This document shows positions 34,948 through 43,642 of a DNA stretch of 46,626 bases, piece by piece. The position numbers were made by a program, and so were the translations under genes. The notes under the pieces are model-generated. The model saw only the letters and a program-made list of their open reading frames with translations, searched no databases and was not told where the DNA came from. The stretch lies in the NCBI GenBank assembly GCA_002427545.1, contig DIRM01000020.1, forward strand, positions 7,102 through 53,727, given 5' to 3'. The stretch is from Mageeibacillus sp. UBA5436. GTDB taxonomy: Bacteria; Bacillota; Clostridia; Saccharofermentanales; DTU023. Each line of letters begins with the position of its first letter. The first letter of the stretch is position 1.

Positions 34948-35736
34948 TTAATGTAGATAGATTTTTTTCAATTGGTTTATATCTTCTTCATTTAATCCTA
35001 TTCCTTGTTTTATAAATTGATCCATTGAACCATATTCTTCATCGATTGCGTCAAATGCTGCTTCTAGATAACTGGCATTCACCCTCCACATATCCTTTAA
35101 TTCCTCTAATATACCTTGAGATAAGTCTTTTGGAATTTCAAATTCATTCATTTTTGCCTCGATGTTTTTAAGATTTTTATTCGTAAGTAAATAATCTTCA
35201 AAAATAGTTTTTTGATCAACACCTAGAGCATGTAAAAATAAGGCCGAAGCAAATCCAGTACGATCTTTTCCAGCAGTACAATGGAATAAAAGTACTTCTT
35301 TTTCTTGATCTTGCTCTAATAATAAAGTGAAGAATTGTTGGTATGCCTTAATGGAATGCTCATCTTGGACAAATGTTTTATAGAATTTTTGCATTACGGC
35401 TTTAGGCGAAATATTCAAAGCGAATTGTTGTTGAATCAAATCTTCAGGACCACCAGCTTGTTCAAGATCTCCTTCATAAAAAACCGGAAGAAAAATTCGT
35501 TTTACTCCTTCAATCTCAGGATCTGGAGCTTGAAGAATTTCTTGGGTTGAGCGAAAATCAACAATTGTCTTAAGACCATAATCTGTCAAAAACTGAATAT
35601 CTTCTTGCGTTAAATTCGATAAATCAGCTGCACGTAATACTTTATGCCATTTGGTTTGTTGTTGACTTTGAGTTTGATAGCCACCTAGCTCCCTCACATT
35701 CTCAGCACCTTGCAATGATAATACTCTTTTTGTCAC
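34948..35736 (-). CDS. Tyrosine/dual-specificity protein phosphatase
   Basis: 262-residue phosphatase of the bacterial Y_phosphatase3 (LipA/PtpB-like) family. The loop HCTAGKDRTG has nucleophile C153 and R159, and the extra Lys next to Asp (KD) is typical for this group, some of whose members also act on phosphoinositides. Opening segments ENVRELGGY and KVLRAADLS are also family marks. No signal peptide, so cytosolic by prediction. Substrate is unknown. It has its own transcription unit downstream of a region with no clear partner. Confidence 0.9.
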   Translation of the reverse strand: MTKRVLSLQGAENVRELGGYQTQSQQQTKWHKVLRAADLSNLTQEDIQFLTDYGLKTIVDFRSTQEILQAPDPEIEGVKRIFLPVFYEGDLEQAGGPEDLIQQQFALNISPKAVMQKFYKTFVQDEHSIKAYQQFFTLLLEQDQEKEVLLFHCTAGKDRTGFASALFLHALGVDQKTIFEDYLLTNKNLKNIEAKMNEFEIPKDLSQGILEELKDMWRVNASYLEAAFDAIDEEYGSMDQFIKQGIGLNEEDINQLKKIYLH

Positions 35737-35867
35737 AGGATTATCCTCCTTATTTTTCGTGAGTTAATTCATATGATTATAGCATTGAATTCCGTCAGAC
35801 TAAAAATATTGGCTTTTCCTGTGATTACACAGCCATTGAAATCCATTTATATATAAGATTCAGGCAT

Positions 35868-35895
35868 AAAAAAAGCTGAAATCAATGATTTCAGC
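35868..35895 (-). terminator. Terminator after dps
   Basis: Minus strand: GCTGAAATC / GATTTCAGC hairpin followed by seven T, about 27 bases past the dps stop. Confidence 0.85.
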
Positions 35896-35922
35896 CTTAA
35901 TTAAAGTAAATATTTTATAGAA

Positions 35923-36339
35923 TTATTTAATGGCACTTTCTAAGAACCAGATTCTCTTATAATAATCTGCAATATGATCTTCCATCATGTTGGAGAGTAC
36001 GAAATCATCAGCTTCATCACGAATCTCTAAAGCCATATCTCTCATATGCTTAATTAATTTTAAAGCTTCTTTATAAGCATCTTTTAAATCTATATCTTGA
36101 TCTGATAATTCTTCTAAATCAGTTAATTCTAAATATTCTTTTACAGAACTCTTAGGATAAACACCTACTTGTTTTTGATATTCTGCAACATCATCAAATT
36201 TTCCAAAGAAATCGTCATATACTTCTTCTAAATATTCATGAGCTTGTTTAAAGCTGGAACCTACAACATTCCAATGCAAATTATGTAATTTAACGTTTCC
36301 TACTAATAAATTTGATAAATAAACATCTAATTTTTTCAT
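35923..36339 (-). CDS. dps: Dps-family ferritin-like protein
   Basis: 138 residues of the Dps/ferritin-like four-helix type. The ferroxidase residues are seen in KLHNLHWNVVGSSFKQAHEYLEEVYDDFF: His in HNLHW and the D/E pair in the next helix of the neighbour chain. These proteins oxidise Fe(II) with peroxide and store iron, and may bind DNA. The start at 36339 is preferred; the longer frame upstream reads through a region that lacks a good ribosome site and runs into Lys- and Asn-rich sequence. It has its own terminator. Confidence 0.9.
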   Translation of the reverse strand: MKKLDVYLSNLLVGNVKLHNLHWNVVGSSFKQAHEYLEEVYDDFFGKFDDVAEYQKQVGVYPKSSVKEYLELTDLEELSDQDIDLKDAYKEALKLIKHMRDMALEIRDEADDFVLSNMMEDHIADYYKRIWFLESAIK

Positions 36340-36558
36340 TTTAAAAACCATCCTTTTTTTGATTAATATACCGATGCTTTTGTAATCTCGATTTTTTTCA
36401 ATCACCTGATAAGCAAGGGCTTTCTTTATTTCATGTCTTTTATTATACACGCTTTGTTTGATAGTTAAGTGACTTTTGTTACAAAAGTAAAAATTATTTA
36501 AAAAACATTTTTTCAATTCGCCATTAAAAAATTTACTACTATGATAATTAATTATCTT

Positions 36559-37857
36559 TTAATTATCTTCACCTCTAAAAATCAATTTCATAGTGGGTAA
36601 AAATTTCATACGATTCCCATAATTCAATGAACCTAAACGATAAATGCGAATTGCTAAATAGATGAATATGATGATACTAATAAATAAAATTACTACACTT
36701 AAAATAAGTTCCCATATCGGTACAAATACTAAAAGTGAACGCATTGGCATAACTAAAACGGAGGTGAATGGCACCATCGAAAAAACTCGAAACAGAACGC
36801 TATTTGGCGTATCTAATCCTGTAAAGGCAATAATATAGCCACTAGCAAATAAAAGAGTAATCGGGGTCACAGCATAATTAACATCCTCGATTTTTGAGAC
36901 CATTGCACCAAGACCAGCATAGATAAATAAATATAAAAGATAGCCTGTAATGCCAAAGAAAACTATGGTCAAAATAGTCGTGATATCAAGATCCATGTGT
37001 AGCTCTTGCAAAATATCTATCATATTTTCACCAGTGAGATTTGCTGCAATAAAAAAAGAAAGCAACAAAATTAACATTTGCACAATTCCAGCTAGACCAG
37101 CCGCCAAACTTTTTCCAATAATTAAATAATCCGGCTTGGTATTAGCGATTAAAACCTCCATCGTACGATTGTCTTTTTCTCTAGCAACAGATGTTGAAAC
37201 CGTTGAACCGTACATGATTATTATCATGTACATAATAAAGGTATAAATGAATCCCAAAATCATATTACCGCTATTACGTGCTTGAATATCATCAATCGAA
37301 CCTATGGCATCAATATCATAAATTTCTGAACTTAAGTCTGATGCTATATCAAAACGATTCAATACCAATTGTTTATTATATGCGGTTAAGCTTTGTTCTA
37401 TGATTTGATAAGCAATGTCTTGCTTTTCGCCTTTGACAATTAATTCAAATTTTGTGTTTGATTCAAAAACCACGCCAAAATCAATGATTTCTGATTCGAT
37501 ATCCTCTTTCATAATATCTTGATTTGTATAAGATTTATTAAAATTTGAAAGTAAAGGATATTCTTCTAAATTTTTTGTTGCTTCTTCAGATAGATAAAAT
37601 CCTGCATTTTGAAAAGCAGATCCAATGTCTTCATTGATAATTCGTTTTCCTGATTCAGTATTTTTTATTTCAGTGTTTTCAAAATCAGAGATATTGATAT
37701 TTAGAAAATCGTCTGTTGCTTTATTATTTATTATGAAATCTGGAATAAGGATAGCAGCAAAAGCGATAATACAAAAAATAATTGTCGTCACAATAAATGA
37801 TTTTTTACGTATAATCGATTTGAATTCAAAGCCAAAAATTAAAGCAATATTACGCAT
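36559..37857 (-). CDS. ABC transporter permease (ABC-2/NatB-like)
   Basis: 432 residues. One N-terminal hydrophobic segment (about 18-38) is followed by an outer domain (about 40-190) and at least five further segments (from about 200), including the AREKDNRTMEVLIANTKPDYLIIGKS loop typical for NatB and YhaP-type exporters. Together with the preceding ATPase it forms an exporter, probably for ions or antimicrobial compounds. The ATG is in an eight-base overlap with the ATPase gene, with GGAGC nearby as ribosome site. Confidence 0.85.
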   Translation of the reverse strand: MRNIALIFGFEFKSIIRKKSFIVTTIIFCIIAFAAILIPDFIINNKATDDFLNINISDFENTEIKNTESGKRIINEDIGSAFQNAGFYLSEEATKNLEEYPLLSNFNKSYTNQDIMKEDIESEIIDFGVVFESNTKFELIVKGEKQDIAYQIIEQSLTAYNKQLVLNRFDIASDLSSEIYDIDAIGSIDDIQARNSGNMILGFIYTFIMYMIIIMYGSTVSTSVAREKDNRTMEVLIANTKPDYLIIGKSLAAGLAGIVQMLILLLSFFIAANLTGENMIDILQELHMDLDITTILTIVFFGITGYLLYLFIYAGLGAMVSKIEDVNYAVTPITLLFASGYIIAFTGLDTPNSVLFRVFSMVPFTSVLVMPMRSLLVFVPIWELILSVVILFISIIIFIYLAIRIYRLGSLNYGNRMKFLPTMKLIFRGEDN

Positions 37858-38848
37858 TATGAAGCTCCTTCTCCTCTAACAAGTTCTTACCGTCTGGAAA
37901 GTTAGAATCAATATCGTTCGATTTTTCTAAATCTTGATCATTTTCTTTAACTAATTTTACAAAGATATCCGTCAAAGCTGGTTGATAGGTAGAAAATAAA
38001 GAAATCGGGACATTCTCAGATAATAATTTAAAGAGAAGTTCTTGATTTTTCATGCCTTTTAAAGTAACAATTAATGAGATTTTATCTTCATCAATAGATT
38101 CATTAGATAGACCCGGAATTTGAGAAATAATTTCTTTTAATGAAATGCGATTCATCTCAGCAGCTTCAATTCGAATTTTTCCTTCACCCATCTTTAATTT
38201 TATTTTTTGCAAATCATCATTAACTAAGATTCGGCCTTGATTAATTAATGTGATATCATCACAAAATTCTTCTACATATCCCATTTGATGTGAAGAAAAG
38301 ATAACCATCTTATCTTTTTTAATTTCTTCGCGTATCACATCTTTAAATAATTGAGAGTTAACTGGATCTAAGCCACTAAAAGGTTCATCTAAAATAATAA
38401 TATCTGGCTCATTGAGAAAAGCCTGGATTATTTGCACCTTCTGTTGATTGCCTTTAGATAAGGTTTCTAAATTATCTTTAGCATGTTCCAAAAGGCCAAA
38501 ACGCTCCAACCATATTGTTGCAAACTTCCTGCTTCTTGCTTTACTCTCACCTTTTAAACTACAAAAAAACACCAATTGGTCCAGAATTTTTTCTTTTGCA
38601 TACATTCCACGTTCTTCTGGCAAATAACCTATTTTAAAATTATCAGGCTTAAACTTTTCGCCGTCAATTAAAATTTCTCCAGAATCTGGTTTAAATATAT
38701 CCATTAAACAGCGTATCGTTGTTGTCTTGCCTGAACCATTGCGACCAAGAAATCCCATTGCTCTACCTGATTCCACATTAAATGAGACATCATGTAATAT
38801 ATGTTTTTCGTCAAAGGATTTATTGATTTTTTTTAGATTTAATTTCAA
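37850..38848 (-). CDS. ABC transporter ATP-binding protein (NatA-like), TTG start
   Basis: 332 residues with Walker A GRNGSGKTT, signature LSKGNQQKV and Walker B IIILDEPFSGLDP. The C-terminal extension (about 220-332) is typical for NatA/YhaQ exporter ATPases. Translation starts with TTG at 38848, preceded by AAGGTG at proper spacing; no nearby ATG fits better. It shares an eight-base overlap with the permease gene and lies 41 bases after the EamA gene, so the three may be one operon. Confidence 0.88.
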   Translation of the reverse strand: MKLNLKKINKSFDEKHILHDVSFNVESGRAMGFLGRNGSGKTTTIRCLMDIFKPDSGEILIDGEKFKPDNFKIGYLPEERGMYAKEKILDQLVFFCSLKGESKARSRKFATIWLERFGLLEHAKDNLETLSKGNQQKVQIIQAFLNEPDIIILDEPFSGLDPVNSQLFKDVIREEIKKDKMVIFSSHQMGYVEEFCDDITLINQGRILVNDDLQKIKLKMGEGKIRIEAAEMNRISLKEIISQIPGLSNESIDEDKISLIVTLKGMKNQELLFKLLSENVPISLFSTYQPALTDIFVKLVKENDQDLEKSNDIDSNFPDGKNLLEEKELHNA

Positions 38849-38889
38849 TTTTTCACCTTGCTTTCCTATAAATAATTCGATATTTATAA

Positions 38890-39792
38890 TTATTCATTAT
38901 CAAAGACTGCTAGAATCACAATACCTATAAAGGCAGTGATAATCCCAACATAATGTTTCCAGGATAATTTTTCTTTTAAAATAATTCGACTCCAAATAAC
39001 GGTCAAAACGGAATAACAGGAAATAATAGGTGCTGCTGATATGGGATTGTCGGCTATCGCATAAATATAGGCAAATTGTCCAGCTGTCTCAAAGACAGAA
39101 GCCAACATTTTTGATCGATCTGTTTTTGTTATTTTGAATTTATGATGAATTAATAAATAAACAAAAACAATTAATCCTACGATAAAAAAAGTTAATTCAT
39201 AAGCAATATTCGCTTGCGCCTCATCTAAACTTGTTAACTTAAAAACGAGACTATCAGCATATGTACCCAAAGCATCAATCAAGCTATATAAAATTGGTAA
39301 TAAAATGGCAATAATGCTTTTATGATATTTTATATTAGCAGCTTCTTGTCGTTTAATTCTGGCTTGTTCATCTTCTGTATATTCGGCAATTCCTAGTCCT
39401 AAAATACCGATAAAGGTGAAGAACACACCAATTAAAATGATAGCATCTGGCATGAATCCACGGATCATATAAAAAAGAACAACCAATGCACCCGAAGTAT
39501 TACAAATTGGCGATGAAATGGATAACTCTATATATCTCAAGCCAAAATAACCAATGGCCATTGAAACAATATAGAGAATTGAAACGGGAAAATAAATCCA
39601 TATAACTTCTATTGAAAAGGCTATACCTTTGATAAAAATTTCATAAAAAGCATGCAATCCCATCATAAGACCGATTGCAATTAGCATTTTTAAGGGGGCT
39701 GTTTTTTCTGATTTATTTTGGCAGCCTAATTTAGAAAAAAGGTCTGAACCACTCCACATTAATAAAGCAATTAAAGATAAAACCAACCACAT
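38890..39792 (-). CDS. EamA/DMT-superfamily membrane transporter
   Basis: 300 residues with about ten hydrophobic segments in two five-helix halves, the typical drug/metabolite transporter layout. The marks SKLGCQNKSEKTAP at the start and VLTVIWSRIILKEKLSWKHYVGIITAFIGIVIL at the end fit EamA. Substrate is unknown. The ribosome site (GGAG) is about 12 bases away, a little long. The likely promoter overlaps a 14-base dyad (see separate entry). Confidence 0.85.
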   Translation of the reverse strand: MWLVLSLIALLMWSGSDLFSKLGCQNKSEKTAPLKMLIAIGLMMGLHAFYEIFIKGIAFSIEVIWIYFPVSILYIVSMAIGYFGLRYIELSISSPICNTSGALVVLFYMIRGFMPDAIILIGVFFTFIGILGLGIAEYTEDEQARIKRQEAANIKYHKSIIAILLPILYSLIDALGTYADSLVFKLTSLDEAQANIAYELTFFIVGLIVFVYLLIHHKFKITKTDRSKMLASVFETAGQFAYIYAIADNPISAAPIISCYSVLTVIWSRIILKEKLSWKHYVGIITAFIGIVILAVFDNE

Positions 39793-39835
39793 ATATTAAG
39801 ATATCTCCTCACAATTTTTCCAAAACGAGCAATTC

Positions 39836-39866
39836 ATTATATCTTGTATTTTGTTGCATTTGCAAC
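39836..39866 (-). promoter_or_regulatory. EamA promoter with overlapping dyad
   Basis: Minus strand: TTGCAA (39865-39860), 18 bases, TATAAT (39841-39836). The dyad GTTGCA-TT-TGCAAC (39853-39866) covers the -35, which suggests repressor control, but no regulator is known. Confidence 0.55.
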
Positions 39867-40056
39867 GTAATTTATACATATTATCCTCTATAATGATTCC
39901 ATGTAGAAAAGTCCATTAGCTATCAAGTTTATTCATTGATTTATTGATTTTGAACAATATTAGTAAAAAAATTAAAATCAAGCCCGTTGATGTGATAGAC
40001 TGATATAAGTAAAAAGTAATAGAAACTAAATTATAGGATTATATAAAGGAGAAAAA

Positions 40057-40320
40057 ATGAGTCAGCAATTATTTACAAAGGATATGTTAGTCGGTGATAT
40101 TTTAAGAATTGATGTTCGTTTAGCACCTGTTTTCATGAGTATGGGTATGCATTGTTTAGGTTGCCCTGCTTCACAATTTGAATCAGTTGAAGAAGCTTGC
40201 ATGGTACATGGTCAAGATCCAGATTTTATCGTTAATACATTACAATCAAATTATGAACGTTTTCAAGAATTAGATGCTCAAAAAGCAAAAGCCCAGGATG
40301 AGGCAGCAGCAGAAGCTTAG
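40057..40320 (+). CDS. DUF1858 domain protein
   Basis: 87 residues with the DUF1858 fold (a redox-disulfide-type domain, related to TIGR03980). The motif MGMHCLGCPASQ gives a CxxC pair with a possible redox or metal role. The C-terminal 15 residues are Ala-, Gln- and Lys-rich. Members are often linked with the hybrid cluster protein, which is not in this window. A GGAG-type site precedes the ATG. Confidence 0.85.
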   Translation: MSQQLFTKDMLVGDILRIDVRLAPVFMSMGMHCLGCPASQFESVEEACMVHGQDPDFIVNTLQSNYERFQELDAQKAKAQDEAAAEA

Positions 40321-40367
40321 TGCCTATTCGTTTAAAAGAAAAAAGCTATATTGTTAAAATTAAGACA

Positions 40368-40399
40368 GCTTAAGGAATTAGTCTTCCTTAAGCTTTTTT
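40368..40399 (+). terminator. Terminator after the DUF1858 gene
   Basis: A 10-bp stem AGCTTAAGGA / TCCTTAAGCT followed by six T. It overlaps the 3' end of the convergent DUF3842 gene. Confidence 0.8.
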
Positions 40400-40785
40400 A
40401 ATTCTGAAATCACACCATCAACTAATTTTCCCAGATTTAAATCAGAAACACCCACAATTAAATTATCGCAAATATTAACTGGAATCAAAATACGCTTTGC
40501 ATGACTTTGGCCTATAGCCTTTGCCATTTTAGGTGTCACCTCACCATATAGAGAATCTGCAATAACAATACCAATTGGGCCAATTATAACATTCGCCTTT
40601 TTAGCCGAGACCATGACTGCATTCTCGCCTGTTGCCGCATGATCTGCTCCCGCTTTAAGCATCGCTGCTGTTGCCATGCCATTTGTACCAACGGCTATAA
40701 TTTCAATCTCAGGAAATGTATTTTTTATAGCACGAATAACTTCTTTACCAATTCCACCGCCTTGAGAATCTACAACTAAAATCAT
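40378..40785 (-). CDS. DUF3842 family protein
   Basis: 135 residues that match the DUF3842 family: it begins with a Rossmann-like strand and Gly-rich loop (ILVVDSQGGGIGKEVI), continues with the conserved AVGTNGMATAAMLKAGAD and ends in a helical part. No catalytic role is known. It has its own short transcription unit between the DUF1858 and sod genes. Confidence 0.82.
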   Translation of the reverse strand: MILVVDSQGGGIGKEVIRAIKNTFPEIEIIAVGTNGMATAAMLKAGADHAATGENAVMVSAKKANVIIGPIGIVIADSLYGEVTPKMAKAIGQSHAKRILIPVNICDNLIVGVSDLNLGKLVDGVISELKKLKED

Positions 40786-41101
40786 ATTCAGCTTAAACCT
40801 TCTTTTTAATTATTTATCGTCACAAATATATAAATTACTTAATTATCCTGATTATACTGAGTCAGATGATTAATTACAAAGAAGCTTCCTCCTATGTCGT
40901 TAATTAAAATTAAATATCGTTAGAATCAGAAATAATTCAAAAATAATAATATTCTTTGTTTTGGAACCTTTGTTACCATACTCTCATCCCTATTCATCTA
41001 TGATAAATACAAGTAGAAATTACAATTCTTTTATTAATACGAATTGTTTAATATATAAATTTCAGAAATTATAAAATTATAAAAAATTCAGGAGGATTTT
41101 T
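40786..41101. other. Spacer between DUF3842 and sodA
   Basis: About 316 AT-rich bases. It should hold the sodA promoter (AT-rich hexamers near 41047-41058) and the GGAGG ribosome site. A dyad TTATAAAATTATAA at 41069-41082 looks a little like a PerR box but is one base short; nothing else is seen. Confidence 0.3.
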
Positions 41102-41707
41102 ATGGCAACTTACAAATTAGACGACTTAGCATATGCATACGATGCATTAGAACCAACAATTGATCAAGAAACAATGCATTTGCATCACGATAAACATCAT
41201 CAAGCTTATGTAAACAATTTAAACAATGCAATCGAAGGATTGGATGTTTCTGATAATACCGAAGAACTTTTAACCAATTTAGATTTATTACCTGCAGATA
41301 AGCGTCAAGCCGTTATCAATAACGGTGGTGGGCATCTTAATCATGGTATGTTCTGGGAAAGTATGACACCAGGTGGTGCAAATGAACCACAAGGTAAATT
41401 AGCTGAAGCAATTGACAAAGCTTTTGGTAGTTTTGAAAAATTCAAAGAAGAATTCCAAGCAAAGGGTGCTGCTCAATTTGGTAGTGGCTGGGTTTGGTTA
41501 GTTTTAGACAATGGCGAATTAAAAGTCGTCAGCACAAAAAATCAAGACAATCCAATTATGGATGGTTTAACCCCAATACTTGGTAATGACGTTTGGGAAC
41601 ATGCTTATTATTTAACATATAAAAATGTTCGCCCAGATTATTTAAAAGCTTGGTGGAAAGTTGTCAATTGGGACATCGTTGCTAAGCGTTATGAAGATGC
41701 AAATTAG
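41102..41707 (+). CDS. sodA: Superoxide dismutase, Mn-type by motif
   Basis: 201 residues. The metal ligands are seen in MHLHHDKHHQAY, GGGHLNHGMFW and the DVWEHAYYLTY block (D and H). The GGGH motif ahead of the second ligand and NQD near the late Gln match the Mn-type rather than the Fe-type. It acts in the cytosol; no signal peptide. Ribosome site AGGAGG lies eight bases before the ATG. Presence in a strict-looking anaerobe points to some oxygen exposure. Confidence 0.95.
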   Translation: MATYKLDDLAYAYDALEPTIDQETMHLHHDKHHQAYVNNLNNAIEGLDVSDNTEELLTNLDLLPADKRQAVINNGGGHLNHGMFWESMTPGGANEPQGKLAEAIDKAFGSFEKFKEEFQAKGAAQFGSGWVWLVLDNGELKVVSTKNQDNPIMDGLTPILGNDVWEHAYYLTYKNVRPDYLKAWWKVVNWDIVAKRYEDAN

Positions 41708-41763
41708 ATAATCCTTTTTTAGTTTCATTCTTTATTGATAAGTAATAAATTATTTATCAATGC

Positions 41764-41789
41764 AAAAACCCAGCATATGCTGGGTTTTT
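41764..41789 (+). terminator. Terminator between sodA and etfA (works both ways)
   Basis: AAAAACCCAGCATATGCTGGGTTTTT is nearly a perfect dyad with T and A runs on both sides, so it can stop both sodA (plus) and etfA (minus). Confidence 0.9.
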
Positions 41790-41826
41790 GTTTGTTCTAA
41801 ATTTGCAATTAAATAATTAAGTTTTA

Positions 41827-42837
41827 TTAATCTTCTTTGCTTCTTTCTGCCTTAATTGCTTGAGTTAATTTTGGAACGATATCAAATAAATCACCAACAA
41901 TACCAACATCAGCAATATTAAAAATTAAAGCATTAGGATCTTTATTGATAGCAATAATGAAATCGGATTCTTCCATACCAGCCATGTGTTGGATTGCGCC
42001 AGAAATACCTATGGCAAAATAGAGTTGAGGACGAACCGTTTTTCCAGTTTGACCAACTTGTAAATCTTTTTCGATCCAGCCAGAATCAACTGCTGCACGC
42101 GAACCAGACACTTCGCCTCCTAAGGCATCTGCCAATTCTCTAAGAATTGAAAAATTTTCTGGTCCACCTAGACCACGACCACCTGAAACTAAAATATCAG
42201 CATCTTGAATATCAATACGATCTTTTACTTGTTTAATAACATCTAAAATCTCAACATATTTATTATTTTCATCCAAAGTATAATCAAGATTAATTATTTC
42301 GCCTTTAAGATTTTCATCTCTAATCTTTTTGACCATAACGCCTGGACGTACTGTTGCCATTTGTGGACGATGATTTTCGCAAAGGATTTCTGCCATTAAA
42401 TTACCACCAAAAGCTGGACGTGTCATTAATAAATGGCCTGTTTCTTTTACAATATTCAATTTAGTACAGTCTGCTGTTAAACCAGTATGTAAGCGACCTG
42501 CTAAACGTGGACCTAAGTCACGTCCTATTGCTGTTGCGCCAATTAATAAAATTTCTGGTTTATATTGTTTAACAACTTCAGCTATTACTTGAGTATATGG
42601 TTCAGTTCGATATTTTTCTACTTCTTTATTTTGGAATAAGATAACTCGATTCGCACCATATTGAATCAATGTTTCAGCTAATTCTTCAATATCATTACCT
42701 AAGAGAACAGCAGTCACATCTGTATCAAGATCTGCTGCTAATGTACAAGCTTCTCCGACCAATTCTAAGGAGACGCCAGTTAAAACTCCATCTACTTGTT
42801 CTGCGAAAGTAAATACACCTTTATATTCTTTTGTCAT
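41827..42837 (-). CDS. etfA: Electron transfer flavoprotein alpha subunit
   Basis: 336 residues. The C-terminal FAD-binding domain carries the family block SGGRGLGGPENF, SGSRAAVDSGW, QVGQTGKTVRPQLYFAIGISGAIQH and a final IFNIADVGIVGDLFDIVPKL. It pairs with EtfB and feeds electrons to or from the acyl-CoA dehydrogenase in the same cluster. In Clostridia the Bcd/EtfBA complex can couple crotonyl-CoA reduction to ferredoxin reduction; whether this one bifurcates is not shown. It follows etfB by 11 bases. Confidence 0.96.
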   Translation of the reverse strand: MTKEYKGVFTFAEQVDGVLTGVSLELVGEACTLAADLDTDVTAVLLGNDIEELAETLIQYGANRVILFQNKEVEKYRTEPYTQVIAEVVKQYKPEILLIGATAIGRDLGPRLAGRLHTGLTADCTKLNIVKETGHLLMTRPAFGGNLMAEILCENHRPQMATVRPGVMVKKIRDENLKGEIINLDYTLDENNKYVEILDVIKQVKDRIDIQDADILVSGGRGLGGPENFSILRELADALGGEVSGSRAAVDSGWIEKDLQVGQTGKTVRPQLYFAIGISGAIQHMAGMEESDFIIAINKDPNALIFNIADVGIVGDLFDIVPKLTQAIKAERSKED

Positions 42838-42848
42838 GCTAGCCTCCT

Positions 42849-43631
42849 TTACAGAATGTATTTTTCTTTCAATTTATCCATGATAAATTGAACCGATTCT
42901 TCCACGCCTGTTTCAATCTTCATACCAGGTTCTTTAACTGCTTTAGGATAAGATTTGTTAACTCTGGTTGGTGAGCCTTTTAAGCCAATATTTTCTTCTT
43001 CTACTGGCACATCAGCTCTTTGCCAAATTTCAACTTCTTTTTCACGATAAGCATCAAAGATACCACCTGGTGTCATATAGCGTGGTTCATTTAATTCTGC
43101 TAAGGCTGTAATTAAGCAAGGCATTTTAACGCGAACACGATGTGAACGATCATCATATTGACGTAAAACGGTCAAGCTATCACCATCAACTTCAATTTCT
43201 TGTGCATAACTAACATTTGGAATATTTAAATGTTCTGCCATCTCTGGGCCAACTTGAGCAGTATCACCATCAATCGCTTGGCGACCTGTAATAATTAAAT
43301 CATAATCTAATTTAGAAACAGCTGCTGCTAATGTTGAAGAGGTAGCCCATGTATCTGCACCACCAAATGCTCTATCTGTTACCAAATAGGCTTCATCAGC
43401 ACCCATAGCATAGGCTTCTCTTAAAATCTCATCTGCCTGTAAAGGACCCATGCTAAGAACAGTAACTTTAGCACCATATTTATCTTTTAAACGTAAAGCA
43501 GCTTCTAAACCAGCTTTATCATCTGGATTCATAATTGAAGGAACACCTTCACGGATTAAAGTTCCCTTAACGGGATCAATTCTTACTTCATTTGTATCTG
43601 GAACTTGTTTAATACATACTACAATATTCAT
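42849..43631 (-). CDS. etfB: Electron transfer flavoprotein beta subunit
   Basis: 260 residues with the EtfB family features: KQVPDTNEVRIDP near the N-terminus, the SMGPLQADEILREAYAMGADEAYL helix-rich region and the DYDLIITGRQAIDGDTAQVGPEMAEHL block, which lines the second flavin site. It follows the acyl-CoA dehydrogenase by 11 bases and precedes etfA in a tight unit. Confidence 0.96.
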   Translation of the reverse strand: MNIVVCIKQVPDTNEVRIDPVKGTLIREGVPSIMNPDDKAGLEAALRLKDKYGAKVTVLSMGPLQADEILREAYAMGADEAYLVTDRAFGGADTWATSSTLAAAVSKLDYDLIITGRQAIDGDTAQVGPEMAEHLNIPNVSYAQEIEVDGDSLTVLRQYDDRSHRVRVKMPCLITALAELNEPRYMTPGGIFDAYREKEVEIWQRADVPVEEENIGLKGSPTRVNKSYPKAVKEPGMKIETGVEESVQFIMDKLKEKYIL

Positions 43632-43642
43632 TCATGACCTCC

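Noticed and set aside
36340..36516. 59-residue N-terminal extension of Dps
   Set aside because: It lacks a ribosome site, resembles no Dps N-terminus, and a good start with the usual protein length lies at 36339.
41069..41082. PerR box before sodA
   Set aside because: TTATAAAATTATAA is one base shorter than the consensus and arises easily in AT-rich DNA, so I only mention it.
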